DNA from: Actinomycetes bacterium
GTDB taxonomy: Bacteria; Actinomycetota; Thermoleophilia; BMS3ABIN01
Length of the DNA: 6,838 bases
Reading direction: 5' to 3'
Assembly (NCBI GenBank): GCA_021787775.1
Contig: JAJYLK010000062.1
Coordinates: 1 to 6,838 of the forward strand
Shown: positions 1-5,223 of the stretch, piece after piece
How positions within the stretch are numbered: position 1 is the stretch's first letter
Layout of the letters: each line of letters opens with the position of its first letter
Made by a program: the position numbers and the translations under genes
Notes under the pieces: model-generated
Told to the model about the DNA's origin: nothing
What the model saw: only the letters and a program-made list of their open reading frames with translations
Databases searched by the model: none

Positions 1-1
1 C

Positions 2-814
2 GATAATGCCAGTGGCAGCACTTCGCAGGCGGCGAACATCATCGAGGCGCTGGAAGCCGGTTCCAGGCTGCTGCTGATCGACGAAGATACATCGGCGACC
101 AATTTCATGATCCGCGATGAGCTGATGCAGCGGCTGATCTCCAAGGACAAGGAGCCGATTACGCCGTTGATTGACCAGGTTCACAATATGTACAAGGAGC
201 ACGGGGTCTCCACGGTGCTGGTGATGGGCGGGTCCGGCGACTATTTCGAAGTCGCCGATACGGTCCTGGCTATGGAGGATTATCAACCGAGGGTGGTGAC
301 GGCACAGGCGCGCGAAGCAGCGTCTTCCCGAGCGGGCCTGCGGCAAAGCGAGGCCGCAGTCTTCGGGCGCCTGACCGCCAGGGTGCCGCTGGCCGGCGGG
401 CTCAATCCGCGGCGCGGTCCGCGCGAGAAGGTTTCGGCCAGGGGCCTGGACTCGATTGAGTTCGGCAGGCAGACTGTCGATCTGGCCGCTGTCGAGCAAC
501 TGGTCGATCCAAGCCAGACGAGGGCCATCGGCGATTTTGTCTGGAGCGCGTACCGGCGCGGCCTGTTTGACGGGAAGGCGACGCTGGGGCAGGTTCTCGA
601 CATGATGTTGGCCGAGGTTGAAGAGCGCGGGCTCGATGTCATCGCGCCGGTTACCGGGTCGTGCGCCGAAGGCGGTGCGGTCGCCGGCGACTATGCGTTG
701 CCGCGCCGGTACGAGATCGCCGCCATGCTAAACCGGCTGCGCAGTCTGAAAGCAAGACCGGCCTCCGAGCAAATGGCTCAAATTTTCCCCTCCGATGATG
801 ACAGCCGTAAATAA
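2..814 (+). CDS. ABC-class predicted ATPase, C-terminal part (5' end outside window)
   Basis: The reading frame is open from base 2 and ends at TAA 812-814, leaving 270 residues; the N-terminal part, with any Walker A motif, lies upstream. The first visible residues read ASGSTSQAANI, an ABC-signature-like motif of the unusual type found in the 'predicted ATPase of the ABC class' family (Pfam PF09818, COG3044). About ten residues later comes a Walker B strand, LLLIDEDTSATNFM, with the acidic pair expected for ATP hydrolysis. VLVMGGSGDYFEVADTVLAM then matches the region following Walker B in this family. The remaining 160 or so residues are the family's C-terminal domain, including a conserved-looking segment near GLDSIEFGRQTVDLAAVEQL. 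No membrane segment is seen, so the protein is probably cytosolic. The family's biological role is not established. Family assignment is by motif recognition and fairly firm; the function is unknown to me. Confidence 0.85.
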   Translation, partial: DNASGSTSQAANIIEALEAGSRLLLIDEDTSATNFMIRDELMQRLISKDKEPITPLIDQVHNMYKEHGVSTVLVMGGSGDYFEVADTVLAMEDYQPRVVTAQAREAASSRAGLRQSEAAVFGRLTARVPLAGGLNPRRGPREKVSARGLDSIEFGRQTVDLAAVEQLVDPSQTRAIGDFVWSAYRRGLFDGKATLGQVLDMMLAEVEERGLDVIAPVTGSCAEGGAVAGDYALPRRYEIAAMLNRLRSLKARPASEQMAQIFPSDDDSRK

Positions 815-815
815 T

Positions 816-833
816 CCCGGAAAAACGACCGGG
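816..833 (+). terminator. Possible weak hairpin terminator after the ABC-class ATPase gene
   Basis: CCCGG (816-820) and CCGGG (829-833) can form a 5-bp stem around an A-rich 8-base loop, starting two bases after the stop codon. The sequence that follows (CTTCCGTTAAAA) has no real T-run, so it is at best a weak intrinsic terminator or a transcript-end hairpin. Confidence 0.3.
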
Positions 834-870
834 CTTCCGTTAAAATATAGTTTAATCAAAACAGGGTTGC
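834..870 (+). promoter_or_regulatory. AT-rich island, possible promoter for the PP-loop gene
   Basis: A short AT-rich stretch (TTAAAATATAGTTTAAT and flanks) stands out in otherwise GC-rich DNA, in the only gap between the ATPase gene and the PP-loop gene. TATAGT (846-851) and TTTAAT (851-856) are -10-like. I see no convincing TTGACA-like -35 box at 16-18 bases upstream, so this is a weak call from composition and position. Confidence 0.25.
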
Positions 871-916
871 CTCGCTGTGATGTCAGCCGCGGCGATCCGC
901 TAGCGCTAGGTTGGAT

Positions 917-1609
917 ATGAGCAGCGAAAAGTCAGGCCTGACAACGCTCGCGGCCAAAGAAGCAAGAAGCATCGAGATTCTTGAAGAGGCGCTGGGGCGT
1001 TTCGACGGCAGGATCGCCACGACTTTCACCGGCGGCAAGGATTCGCTGACGGTGCTGCATATGCTCAAACGCATCGGCGGCGGGCAAGTGGCGATTCCGG
1101 TGCTTAATCTCGACACGACGGTCAAGTTCAAGGAGGTCATCGAGTTCCGCGACAGGCTGGCTGGTGAATGGAACCTCGACCTGATAATTACCACAAATCA
1201 CGAGGGGCTCAAGAAGATCAATCTTGCGCTCGATCACGAGCAGTGCTGCCTGGTGATGAAGGCGCAGGCAATCGACGCCGCCGTGGAGAAGCATGGCTGG
1301 AAAGCGCTGATAACGGGCGTCCGCTGGGACGAACAGCCTGCCCGGGTCAACGAAGAATATTTTTCCGAACGGCCAGAACACACTCGCGTGCAGCCCATCC
1401 TTCATTTCAGCGAACTGGATATCTGGGCTTACATCGAAAAATACAAGCTGCCGTATTGCAGCCTGTACGATCAGGGATACCGAAGCCTGGGATGCGAGCC
1501 CTGTACCGTCAAAAGCGTGCGGCCGCGGGGCGATGGTCCCGAGCGGGAAGGCCGGGCCCAGGAAAAGGAACAGATCATGGCCCAGCTGCGGGATCTCGGA
1601 TATTTTTAG
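917..1609 (+). CDS. PP-loop protein, PAPS reductase / CysD-like family
   Basis: This 230-residue soluble protein has the PP-loop TGGKDS (about residues 38-43), which binds ATP or a sulfonucleotide in the PAPS reductase superfamily (PF01507). LDTTVKFKEVIEFRDRLA, GVRWDEQPAR, ELDIWAYI and the C-terminal ERxGRA...LGYF pattern resemble CysD, the small subunit of ATP sulfurylase. A Cys-Cys pair (110-111) and CEPC (193-196) match the [4Fe-4S] ligands of APS reductases. The C-terminal ECGLH-type catalytic cysteine of those reductases is absent, and no cysN-like gene is adjacent. The real reaction is therefore open: a sulfur-assimilation enzyme, or an adenylating enzyme with an iron-sulfur cluster. 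I chose ATG 917 because TAGG ends at 910, six bases upstream; TTG 911 would add two residues. Family membership is firm, exact activity is not. Confidence 0.85.
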   Translation: MSSEKSGLTTLAAKEARSIEILEEALGRFDGRIATTFTGGKDSLTVLHMLKRIGGGQVAIPVLNLDTTVKFKEVIEFRDRLAGEWNLDLIITTNHEGLKKINLALDHEQCCLVMKAQAIDAAVEKHGWKALITGVRWDEQPARVNEEYFSERPEHTRVQPILHFSELDIWAYIEKYKLPYCSLYDQGYRSLGCEPCTVKSVRPRGDGPEREGRAQEKEQIMAQLRDLGYF

Positions 1610-1708
1610 ACAGCAACGGAAACATCCAGCGCCTGAATCGCCGGTCGCTTCGGCCCCGGTTTGGTTCGAATCCACCGTCACGGCAATGCGAACTGATATT
1701 ATTCTTCC

Positions 1709-1951
1709 ATGACAAAAAACGTCAGAACCAGTTTGATAATAGTATGGTCCGTGGTATGTCTTTCCGGCCTGGTGGCTTTCTTGTTCGAGATGCTGGGGCC
1801 GGGAACCGGTGATAGTTCCGTCGACGGCGCCGCAATGGCGGTGACGCTGGTATTCTGGGCCATGGTCTGGTTCGTGCCGGTTGCCGTTTTGTTTTTCATC
1901 GGGCGCAGGGGCCTTCCTGGCGAAGGGCATGACGGCGGGTCCGGCAGATGA
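1709..1951 (+). CDS. Small two-helix membrane protein of unknown function
   Basis: This is an 80-residue protein with two predicted membrane helices, about residues 8-28 and 43-64. They are joined by a short polar loop (GPGTGDSSVDG), and the protein ends in a hydrophilic glycine-rich tail. I do not recognise a family. No good Shine-Dalgarno sequence precedes ATG 1709. The main argument that it is real is its stop codon: TGA 1949-1951 overlaps the ATG of the next gene (ATGA), the usual sign of translational coupling. Both genes encode membrane-associated products, so the two may act together in the envelope. The 99-base gap before it suggests it may be transcribed separately from the PP-loop gene. 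Confidence 0.65.
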   Translation: MTKNVRTSLIIVWSVVCLSGLVAFLFEMLGPGTGDSSVDGAAMAVTLVFWAMVWFVPVAVLFFIGRRGLPGEGHDGGSGR

Positions 1952-2502
1952 AATTCTGGCAGGAACATCCGCGACTGGCTACTGTGGTGGCACTCGCCAT
2001 CGGAGTGGGCACGGTCCTGTTTCTTTATGTACTTTCCACCGTGGGCGGGCCGGCGCACAAGAGCGATCTGACGGTAACTGGCAGCGTCACGCAGGGGGCG
2101 GCAGGTGGGAGCAGGGCCGCCATCGAGCAGGTCGATTTCTCCCAGGTGCTGGCGCCGGCGCTGGCTGGGGGCAAGTCCGTCGAGAATACCCGGTTCCTGG
2201 ACCTGAAAGGCGACGGTCAGGAAGAGGCGCTCATCCTGGTGCGCGGACAGGGCGCTCGCCGGCCGCTGGACTGGTACGTATACGGCCTGGACAATGCGGG
2301 CAAAGCGGTGAAGCTGTTCGAGCGGCAAGGAGTGGCCGCCGGCGAAGTGCAGGTGCAGGGACCTCAGCTCGTGGAGAGCGAAGGCGTCTATGCACCCGGT
2401 GATCGGGATTGCTGCCCGTCAGCTGAGAAACGCACCTATTACGCCTGGGGGAATGGCAGCCTGACGGCCTTCAAGACAGAAGCCGCGCCGCCACCGTCGT
2501 AG
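1948..2502 (+). CDS. Membrane-anchored exported protein with CCPS motif (LppP/LprE-like C-terminus)
   Basis: This 184-residue protein has one N-terminal hydrophobic segment (about 9-31) after a short charged start, so it is probably an uncleaved signal anchor with the rest outside the cytoplasm. There is no lipobox cysteine. Residues 85-94 read DLKGDGQEEA, the DxxGDG calcium-loop-like pattern of FG-GAP/VCBS-type secreted proteins. The C-terminal part has YAPGDRDCCPSAEKRTYYAW (about 148-167). That resembles the D.nCCPS...r.y.w pattern I associate with LppP/LprE-type exported proteins of unknown function; the two cysteines are 155-156. The start overlaps the stop of the upstream two-helix protein by four bases. 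Export and anchoring are well supported, the family link is moderate, and the function is unknown. Confidence 0.75.
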   Translation: MKFWQEHPRLATVVALAIGVGTVLFLYVLSTVGGPAHKSDLTVTGSVTQGAAGGSRAAIEQVDFSQVLAPALAGGKSVENTRFLDLKGDGQEEALILVRGQGARRPLDWYVYGLDNAGKAVKLFERQGVAAGEVQVQGPQLVESEGVYAPGDRDCCPSAEKRTYYAWGNGSLTAFKTEAAPPPS

Positions 2503-2522
2503 GCGCAAGGCTCCCAATCAAA

Positions 2523-2555
2523 GGCGTCCGGTTCCGCGTTGAAGCGCCCGTTTTT
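2523..2555 (+). terminator. Possible intrinsic terminator between convergent genes
   Basis: GGCGT (2523-2527) can pair with GCGCC (2544-2548) through four Watson-Crick pairs and one G-T pair, followed after two bases by TTTTT (2551-2555). It lies 20 bases after the stop of the exported-protein gene. The loop is long (16 bases) and the stem short, so this is tentative. Confidence 0.35.
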
Positions 2556-2576
2556 CGCATTACAAGCGCGTCCTGA

Positions 2577-2783
2577 TCATTGCTGGCCGCGGATGAGCTT
2601 GAGTGTCGTGAGCCGCTCACGCAGTATCCGCTCGTGGTCTTCCTCCCACCGGACCAGCTGCTCGAACAACGTACGGGTCTCGGGATCGTCTGCTGCCTGC
2701 GCTCCCTGTCGATACCGCTCGGCCGCCATCTTCTCGTTCTCGATCGCTTCCTCGATAAGCTGAATCACGTTTATGGGCACCAT
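2577..2783 (-). CDS. Half-size ferritin-like (rubrerythrin-type) protein
   Basis: The product is 68 residues, strongly helical and charged. It matches one helix pair of the ferritin-like/rubrerythrin superfamily: a first helix with E17 and Y24 (ENEKMAAERY), a turn at DDPET (32-36), and a second helix with FEQLVRWEEDH carrying E47-x-x-H50. These are the usual carboxylate and histidine ligands of a di-iron site. A classical four-helix bundle needs two such pairs, so this chain would have to dimerise to build the site, as encapsulated ferritins do. The start is taken at ATG 2783, two bases after GGAGG; GTG 2780 would give five-base spacing, and TTG 2813 would overlap the upstream gene. It lies 13 bases downstream of the 512-residue membrane protein gene. 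Iron or oxidative-stress handling is inferred. Confidence 0.75.
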   Translation of the reverse strand: MVPINVIQLIEEAIENEKMAAERYRQGAQAADDPETRTLFEQLVRWEEDHERILRERLTTLKLIRGQQ

Positions 2784-2785
2784 AT

Positions 2786-2790
2786 CCTCC
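2786..2790 (-). promoter_or_regulatory. Ribosome binding site GGAGG of the half-ferritin gene
   Basis: Reading the - strand, GGAGG is followed by AT and then ATG (2783-2781) and GTG (2780-2778). The perfect core argues for a start here rather than at the TTG further upstream. It also leaves unclear which of the two adjacent start codons is used. Confidence 0.6.
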
Positions 2791-2796
2791 AGTTCA

Positions 2797-4335
2797 CTAG
2801 CTTGAAATTGCAATCATTACCGTCAGCGTTGCCAGTAAAACCGCTACGGAAACCCATAAGCCGGGGCTCTTCCAGGAGCGGTTGTGAAGAGCCTTGGCGA
2901 GAAAATGGGTGCCGATCGTCGCCCCCAGTGACATGAAACCGACGGTTGCCATGCGGACCAGCGGCGAGACCTGATCGATTGCCGGCTGACCGATGACACC
3001 CTCCCACGATTTCAGAACGTAGTAAAAAAGCAGCACGAATTCGACAAAACCCGCCGCGACCTGAAGCGCCAGGCGCTCCTGTTGCACCACGAGACTGCGA
3101 GAGAGCAACTCCCGTGTTTGACTCTGTATCGCTGCCTCTTCCCCGGCTCGCAGCAGCTCAACTTGTGTCCTGACGACTTCGATGGCGGCCTGGGCGTTGC
3201 CGCGCGAGAAGCCGAGTTTGTCCGCCTCGGCGCTGGCTGAATCCAGTTCTGCTGTCGACATGTCCCGGTAATGTGCGCCGATTTCGTCGCGCGTTCCGCC
3301 GTCGGCAAGACAGGGCTTTATCGCCTCCTCCAGCGCCTCCAGGCTGCCGCGCAGATGATCCTCCGCCTGGCGTATCAGCAGCGCATCTGTTGCCAGCATG
3401 CCGAACAACCGCGACAGCGCGCCGATCTTTTCATCGAGCTGCTCGGGCGCTTCCGCGCCGGCGCCGGCCAGGACGACCTGGCGATGCAGAAGCTCGCCTA
3501 CCTGACGATCGACTGCTGCCCGTTCGGCGGCGATGGTGCTGCGCTGTTGCGCAAAGTGGGCGACCTGACTGACCAGGAACCTGATCGCCGCATCGATCTG
3601 CGGCAGATGAGTGGCGAGCAACGAGTCCGGCTCGGCCGCGGCGACAACAAAGAAGCGGCGCTTGTCGCCACGCCGGTCCAGCTCGAGCAACAGCGGTTCG
3701 CGGCCGCCGACCAGTTCCGGGCTGAGACCGCAGGCGAAAAAGCCGTTGCCGCCCGGTTCGGCCTGGCGGCCGGCGGATATCCGGGACGCGCCCGCATCTT
3801 CTGCCCGGGTCTCATGGATGGCTGTCCCTCGCTCGTCTGCCAGGTCCCAGACGTTTGACAATCCCGCTGCTGACGACCTTGTCTCACTGCCGGCTGACCC
3901 CCGCTCGCCTGCCAGAGGCCAGGCGGTGGCGGCCAGCACGTCGCTGCTTTTTTCCGCGCTGACAAGCGTAGTGGTTTCTCCAAACAGTGCGATTCCCAGA
4001 TCGGCGGTTTTGCGACGAGCCTCGTCGATGACGCCCAGCGCCCGCTTCCATTCGGGGATGCCGGCATGTTCGCCTGAATCGCTGCGGATGTAAATCCCCA
4101 CCACCGCCAGCCGTGGCAGCATTCCCAGGCAGAAATCCAGTTCAGCGCCGTGCACCCAATGCATGATCTGGCAGCCTTCGGCCAAGCCGGCATCGCTCAG
4201 ACCCAGATCAAGGGCTCCCGAGGGAGCCGGGCCGCCACCTTCGGTCAACGCATTCCAGAGTGCGGCCAGGTCTGTTTCAGCATCTCTGAGAAGATAAAAG
4301 TAGTGAACTGCCAAGGTGCGCCGGTTGTCCGGCAT
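2797..4335 (-). CDS. Uncharacterised membrane protein with coiled coil and internal 24-residue repeat
   Basis: I do not recognise this 512-residue protein. Residues 1-130 look globular, with a hydrophobic strand after MLP (LAVVGIYIR, 76-84). Residues 139-186 hold two imperfect 24-residue repeats beginning WPLAGERG and WDLADERG. A second globular part follows, with strands LLLELD and RRFFVVAAAEPD (215-237). Residues 240-425 are rich in Ala, Glu, Gln and Leu, as in long helices or coiled coils. The C-terminus has about three membrane helices: 422-441 (FVEFVLLFYYVL), 460-480 and 493-510. Most of the chain precedes the helices and lacks a signal peptide, suggesting a cytoplasmic N-terminal part anchored by its tail. 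ATG 4335 is chosen because GGGAGG lies five bases upstream; a longer frame to 4455 has no such support. The half-ferritin gene follows 13 bases downstream, so the two are probably co-transcribed. Confidence 0.8.
   Translation of the reverse strand: MPDNRRTLAVHYFYLLRDAETDLAALWNALTEGGGPAPSGALDLGLSDAGLAEGCQIMHWVHGAELDFCLGMLPRLAVVGIYIRSDSGEHAGIPEWKRALGVIDEARRKTADLGIALFGETTTLVSAEKSSDVLAATAWPLAGERGSAGSETRSSAAGLSNVWDLADERGTAIHETRAEDAGASRISAGRQAEPGGNGFFACGLSPELVGGREPLLLELDRRGDKRRFFVVAAAEPDSLLATHLPQIDAAIRFLVSQVAHFAQQRSTIAAERAAVDRQVGELLHRQVVLAGAGAEAPEQLDEKIGALSRLFGMLATDALLIRQAEDHLRGSLEALEEAIKPCLADGGTRDEIGAHYRDMSTAELDSASAEADKLGFSRGNAQAAIEVVRTQVELLRAGEEAAIQSQTRELLSRSLVVQQERLALQVAAGFVEFVLLFYYVLKSWEGVIGQPAIDQVSPLVRMATVGFMSLGATIGTHFLAKALHNRSWKSPGLWVSVAVLLATLTVMIAISS
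3778..3921 (-). repeat. Two-copy imperfect tandem repeat (24 codons) within the membrane protein gene
   Basis: The units 3921-3850 and 3849-3778 encode residues 139-162 and 163-186. Shared positions include W, L, A, ERG, ETR, AG and S (WPLAGERGSAGSETR against WDLADERGTAIHETR). The DNA is also similar, for example the matching TGCCAG, CTC and CCA blocks, so this looks like an in-frame duplication that has since diverged. Confidence 0.7.
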
Positions 4336-4340
4336 GCGTG

Positions 4341-4346
4341 CCTCCC
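4341..4346 (-). promoter_or_regulatory. Ribosome binding site GGGAGG of the membrane protein gene
   Basis: On the - strand GGGAGG is followed by CACGC and then ATG 4335. The near-consensus site at five-base spacing fixes the start at 4335 rather than at upstream in-frame starts. Confidence 0.75.
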
Positions 4347-4372
4347 GGGAGTGAGCTTCGTCTGATGAGAAT

Positions 4373-4381
4373 TCTATAACA
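4373..4381 (-). promoter_or_regulatory. Extended -10 promoter candidate for the membrane protein/half-ferritin unit
   Basis: On the - strand the sequence reads TGTTATAGA, an extended -10 (TGn plus TATAGA) in an AT-rich patch about 38 bases before ATG 4335, giving a short leader. No good -35 box is seen upstream, which is tolerated for extended -10 promoters. Confidence 0.4.
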
Positions 4382-4433
4382 TCGCCGGCCGCCTTCGGGA
4401 CGTTTTCCATCCAGCAGGATAAAGGGGGCAGCC

Positions 4434-4544
4434 ATGAAAGCTGAGGCCAGGTCATTGCCGGCGCCCGCCGTCAGCAAGGTCGAGCTTCTCGGCGACGTGC
4501 ATGACGAAGAAGCGTTTCGGGTGCGGCTCGGCAGCATATTTTGA
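4434..4544 (+). CDS. Possible small ORF of 36 codons in the divergent gap
   Basis: ATG 4434 follows GGGGG (4424-4428) at five-base spacing, and the frame closes at TGA 4542-4544. The predicted peptide starts MKAEARSLP and ends RVRLGSIF. In the middle, VELLGDVHDEE faintly recalls the GDxH motif at the start of metallophosphoesterases, which would make it the stub of a lost or truncated gene. It could equally be a genuine small protein or chance. It reads away from the membrane protein gene and toward the archaemetzincin gene, and the archaemetzincin start lies 112 bases further on. With no homology search possible, this remains a low-confidence call. Confidence 0.25.
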   Translation: MKAEARSLPAPAVSKVELLGDVHDEEAFRVRLGSIF

Positions 4545-4656
4545 TTCTAACAGAGGGAATGGACGGAAAAAGCGGGCACAGAAACTTTCAACGGGATTGA
4601 CCTGCACCGATTAAGGATAGAAAGAAAAAATAACGCGAGAATGGGAGCCGGAGATT
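4545..4656. other. Gap upstream of the archaemetzincin gene
   Basis: No gene is seen here. The right half is purine- and A-rich (GGATAGAAAGAAAAAATAAC). TTGACC at 4597-4602 is -35-like, but no clear -10 box follows at 16-18 bases, so I do not call a promoter. Confidence 0.4.
4650..4653 (+). promoter_or_regulatory. Ribosome binding site candidate for the TTG-started archaemetzincin
   Basis: GGAG (4650-4653) sits three bases before TTG 4657, and GGGAG (4643-4647) nine bases before it. Together they support initiation at TTG, since the frame has no ATG or GTG near its N-terminus. Confidence 0.45.
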
Positions 4657-5223
4657 TTGCGATATCTTGGCGAGACACGAATTTTGTCTATACAGCCGTT
4701 CCATGGGGTCGAGCCGGTCTTTGCCCGGGAAGTGGGAGCGGCGGCTGCCTCCATGTTGGGCCTGCTGGCAAATGTTAACGACTCGGTCGCGGTGCCCGGC
4801 GCGGCCTGGAACCGCCGCCGCCGGCAGTACCGCTCCGACGCGTTTCTCGAAGCGCTGGCGGAGCTGGTTCAGGCAGCTCTCCCCGGACAGGTGCTGCTGG
4901 GTGTCACGAAAGACGACCTGTTCATCCCGGGGCTCAACTACATATTCGGAGAAGCAGACCATCGCAGAGGGGTGTCGGTCATCTCGCTGGCGAGGCTTGA
5001 ACCGGAGCGTGGCGACATCGCGGCGGGATTGTATTGCGAGCGCGCCGTCAAGGAGTCGATACACGAGCTCGGTCACGTTTTTGGGCTGGCGCATTGTCCT
5101 GAGGCGACATGCATCATGCATTTTTCCAATACTATTGCGGACACGGACATAAAGGGTCCAGATTTCTGTGCGCGATGCGCCGCGCTTCTGTTTCAGCGCG
5201 CCGATAAATCGGCGGTCTCCTAG
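4657..5223 (+). CDS. amzA: Archaemetzincin-type zinc metalloprotease
   Basis: The 188-residue product carries the full archaemetzincin signature (PF07998). The catalytic zinc motif is HELGHVFGLAH (136-146), in which three histidines bind zinc and E137 is the catalytic base. It is followed by C147, C152, the Met-turn residue M154 in CIMHFSN, and the C171-x-x-C174 pair. In this family the four cysteines bind a second, structural zinc. Upstream, LGVTKDDLFIPGLNYIFGEA and VSVISLARL match the conserved central part. No signal peptide is seen, so it is probably cytosolic; known relatives behave as aminopeptidases on small substrates, and the natural substrate here is unknown. The start is TTG 4657, the only plausible codon before the conserved region. 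The stop TAG overlaps the end of korB on the other strand. Confidence 0.9.
   Translation: MRYLGETRILSIQPFHGVEPVFAREVGAAAASMLGLLANVNDSVAVPGAAWNRRRRQYRSDAFLEALAELVQAALPGQVLLGVTKDDLFIPGLNYIFGEADHRRGVSVISLARLEPERGDIAAGLYCERAVKESIHELGHVFGLAHCPEATCIMHFSNTIADTDIKGPDFCARCAALLFQRADKSAVS

Noticed and set aside
283..642. Open frame of 119 codons on the - strand inside the ABC-class ATPase gene
   Set aside because: It is antisense to a conserved coding region, Ser/Arg/Pro-rich and without motifs, which is typical of a shadow frame.
1655..1690. tRNA T-arm-like sequence GGTTCGAATCC after the PP-loop gene
   Set aside because: The T-loop consensus is there, but only three of five T-stem pairs form. No 5' acceptor strand matching GTCACGG is found upstream, and no D-arm is visible. 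It may be chance or a very decayed fragment; I do not call a tRNA.
932..1930. Long open frame (332 codons) on the - strand across the PP-loop gene
   Set aside because: It lies antisense to a gene with clear family motifs, and its translation has no recognisable domain. Long antisense frames are common in GC-rich genes.
3271..3858. Open frame of 195 codons on the + strand inside the 512-residue membrane protein gene
   Set aside because: It is antisense to a gene with a strong ribosome binding site and sensible helical and membrane structure. The translation is low-complexity and Arg/Gln/Ala-rich without motifs.
4336..4455. 40-residue upstream extension of the 512-residue membrane protein
   Set aside because: The extension lacks a ribosome binding site and would cover the extended -10 candidate and the GGGAGG site that fits ATG 4335.
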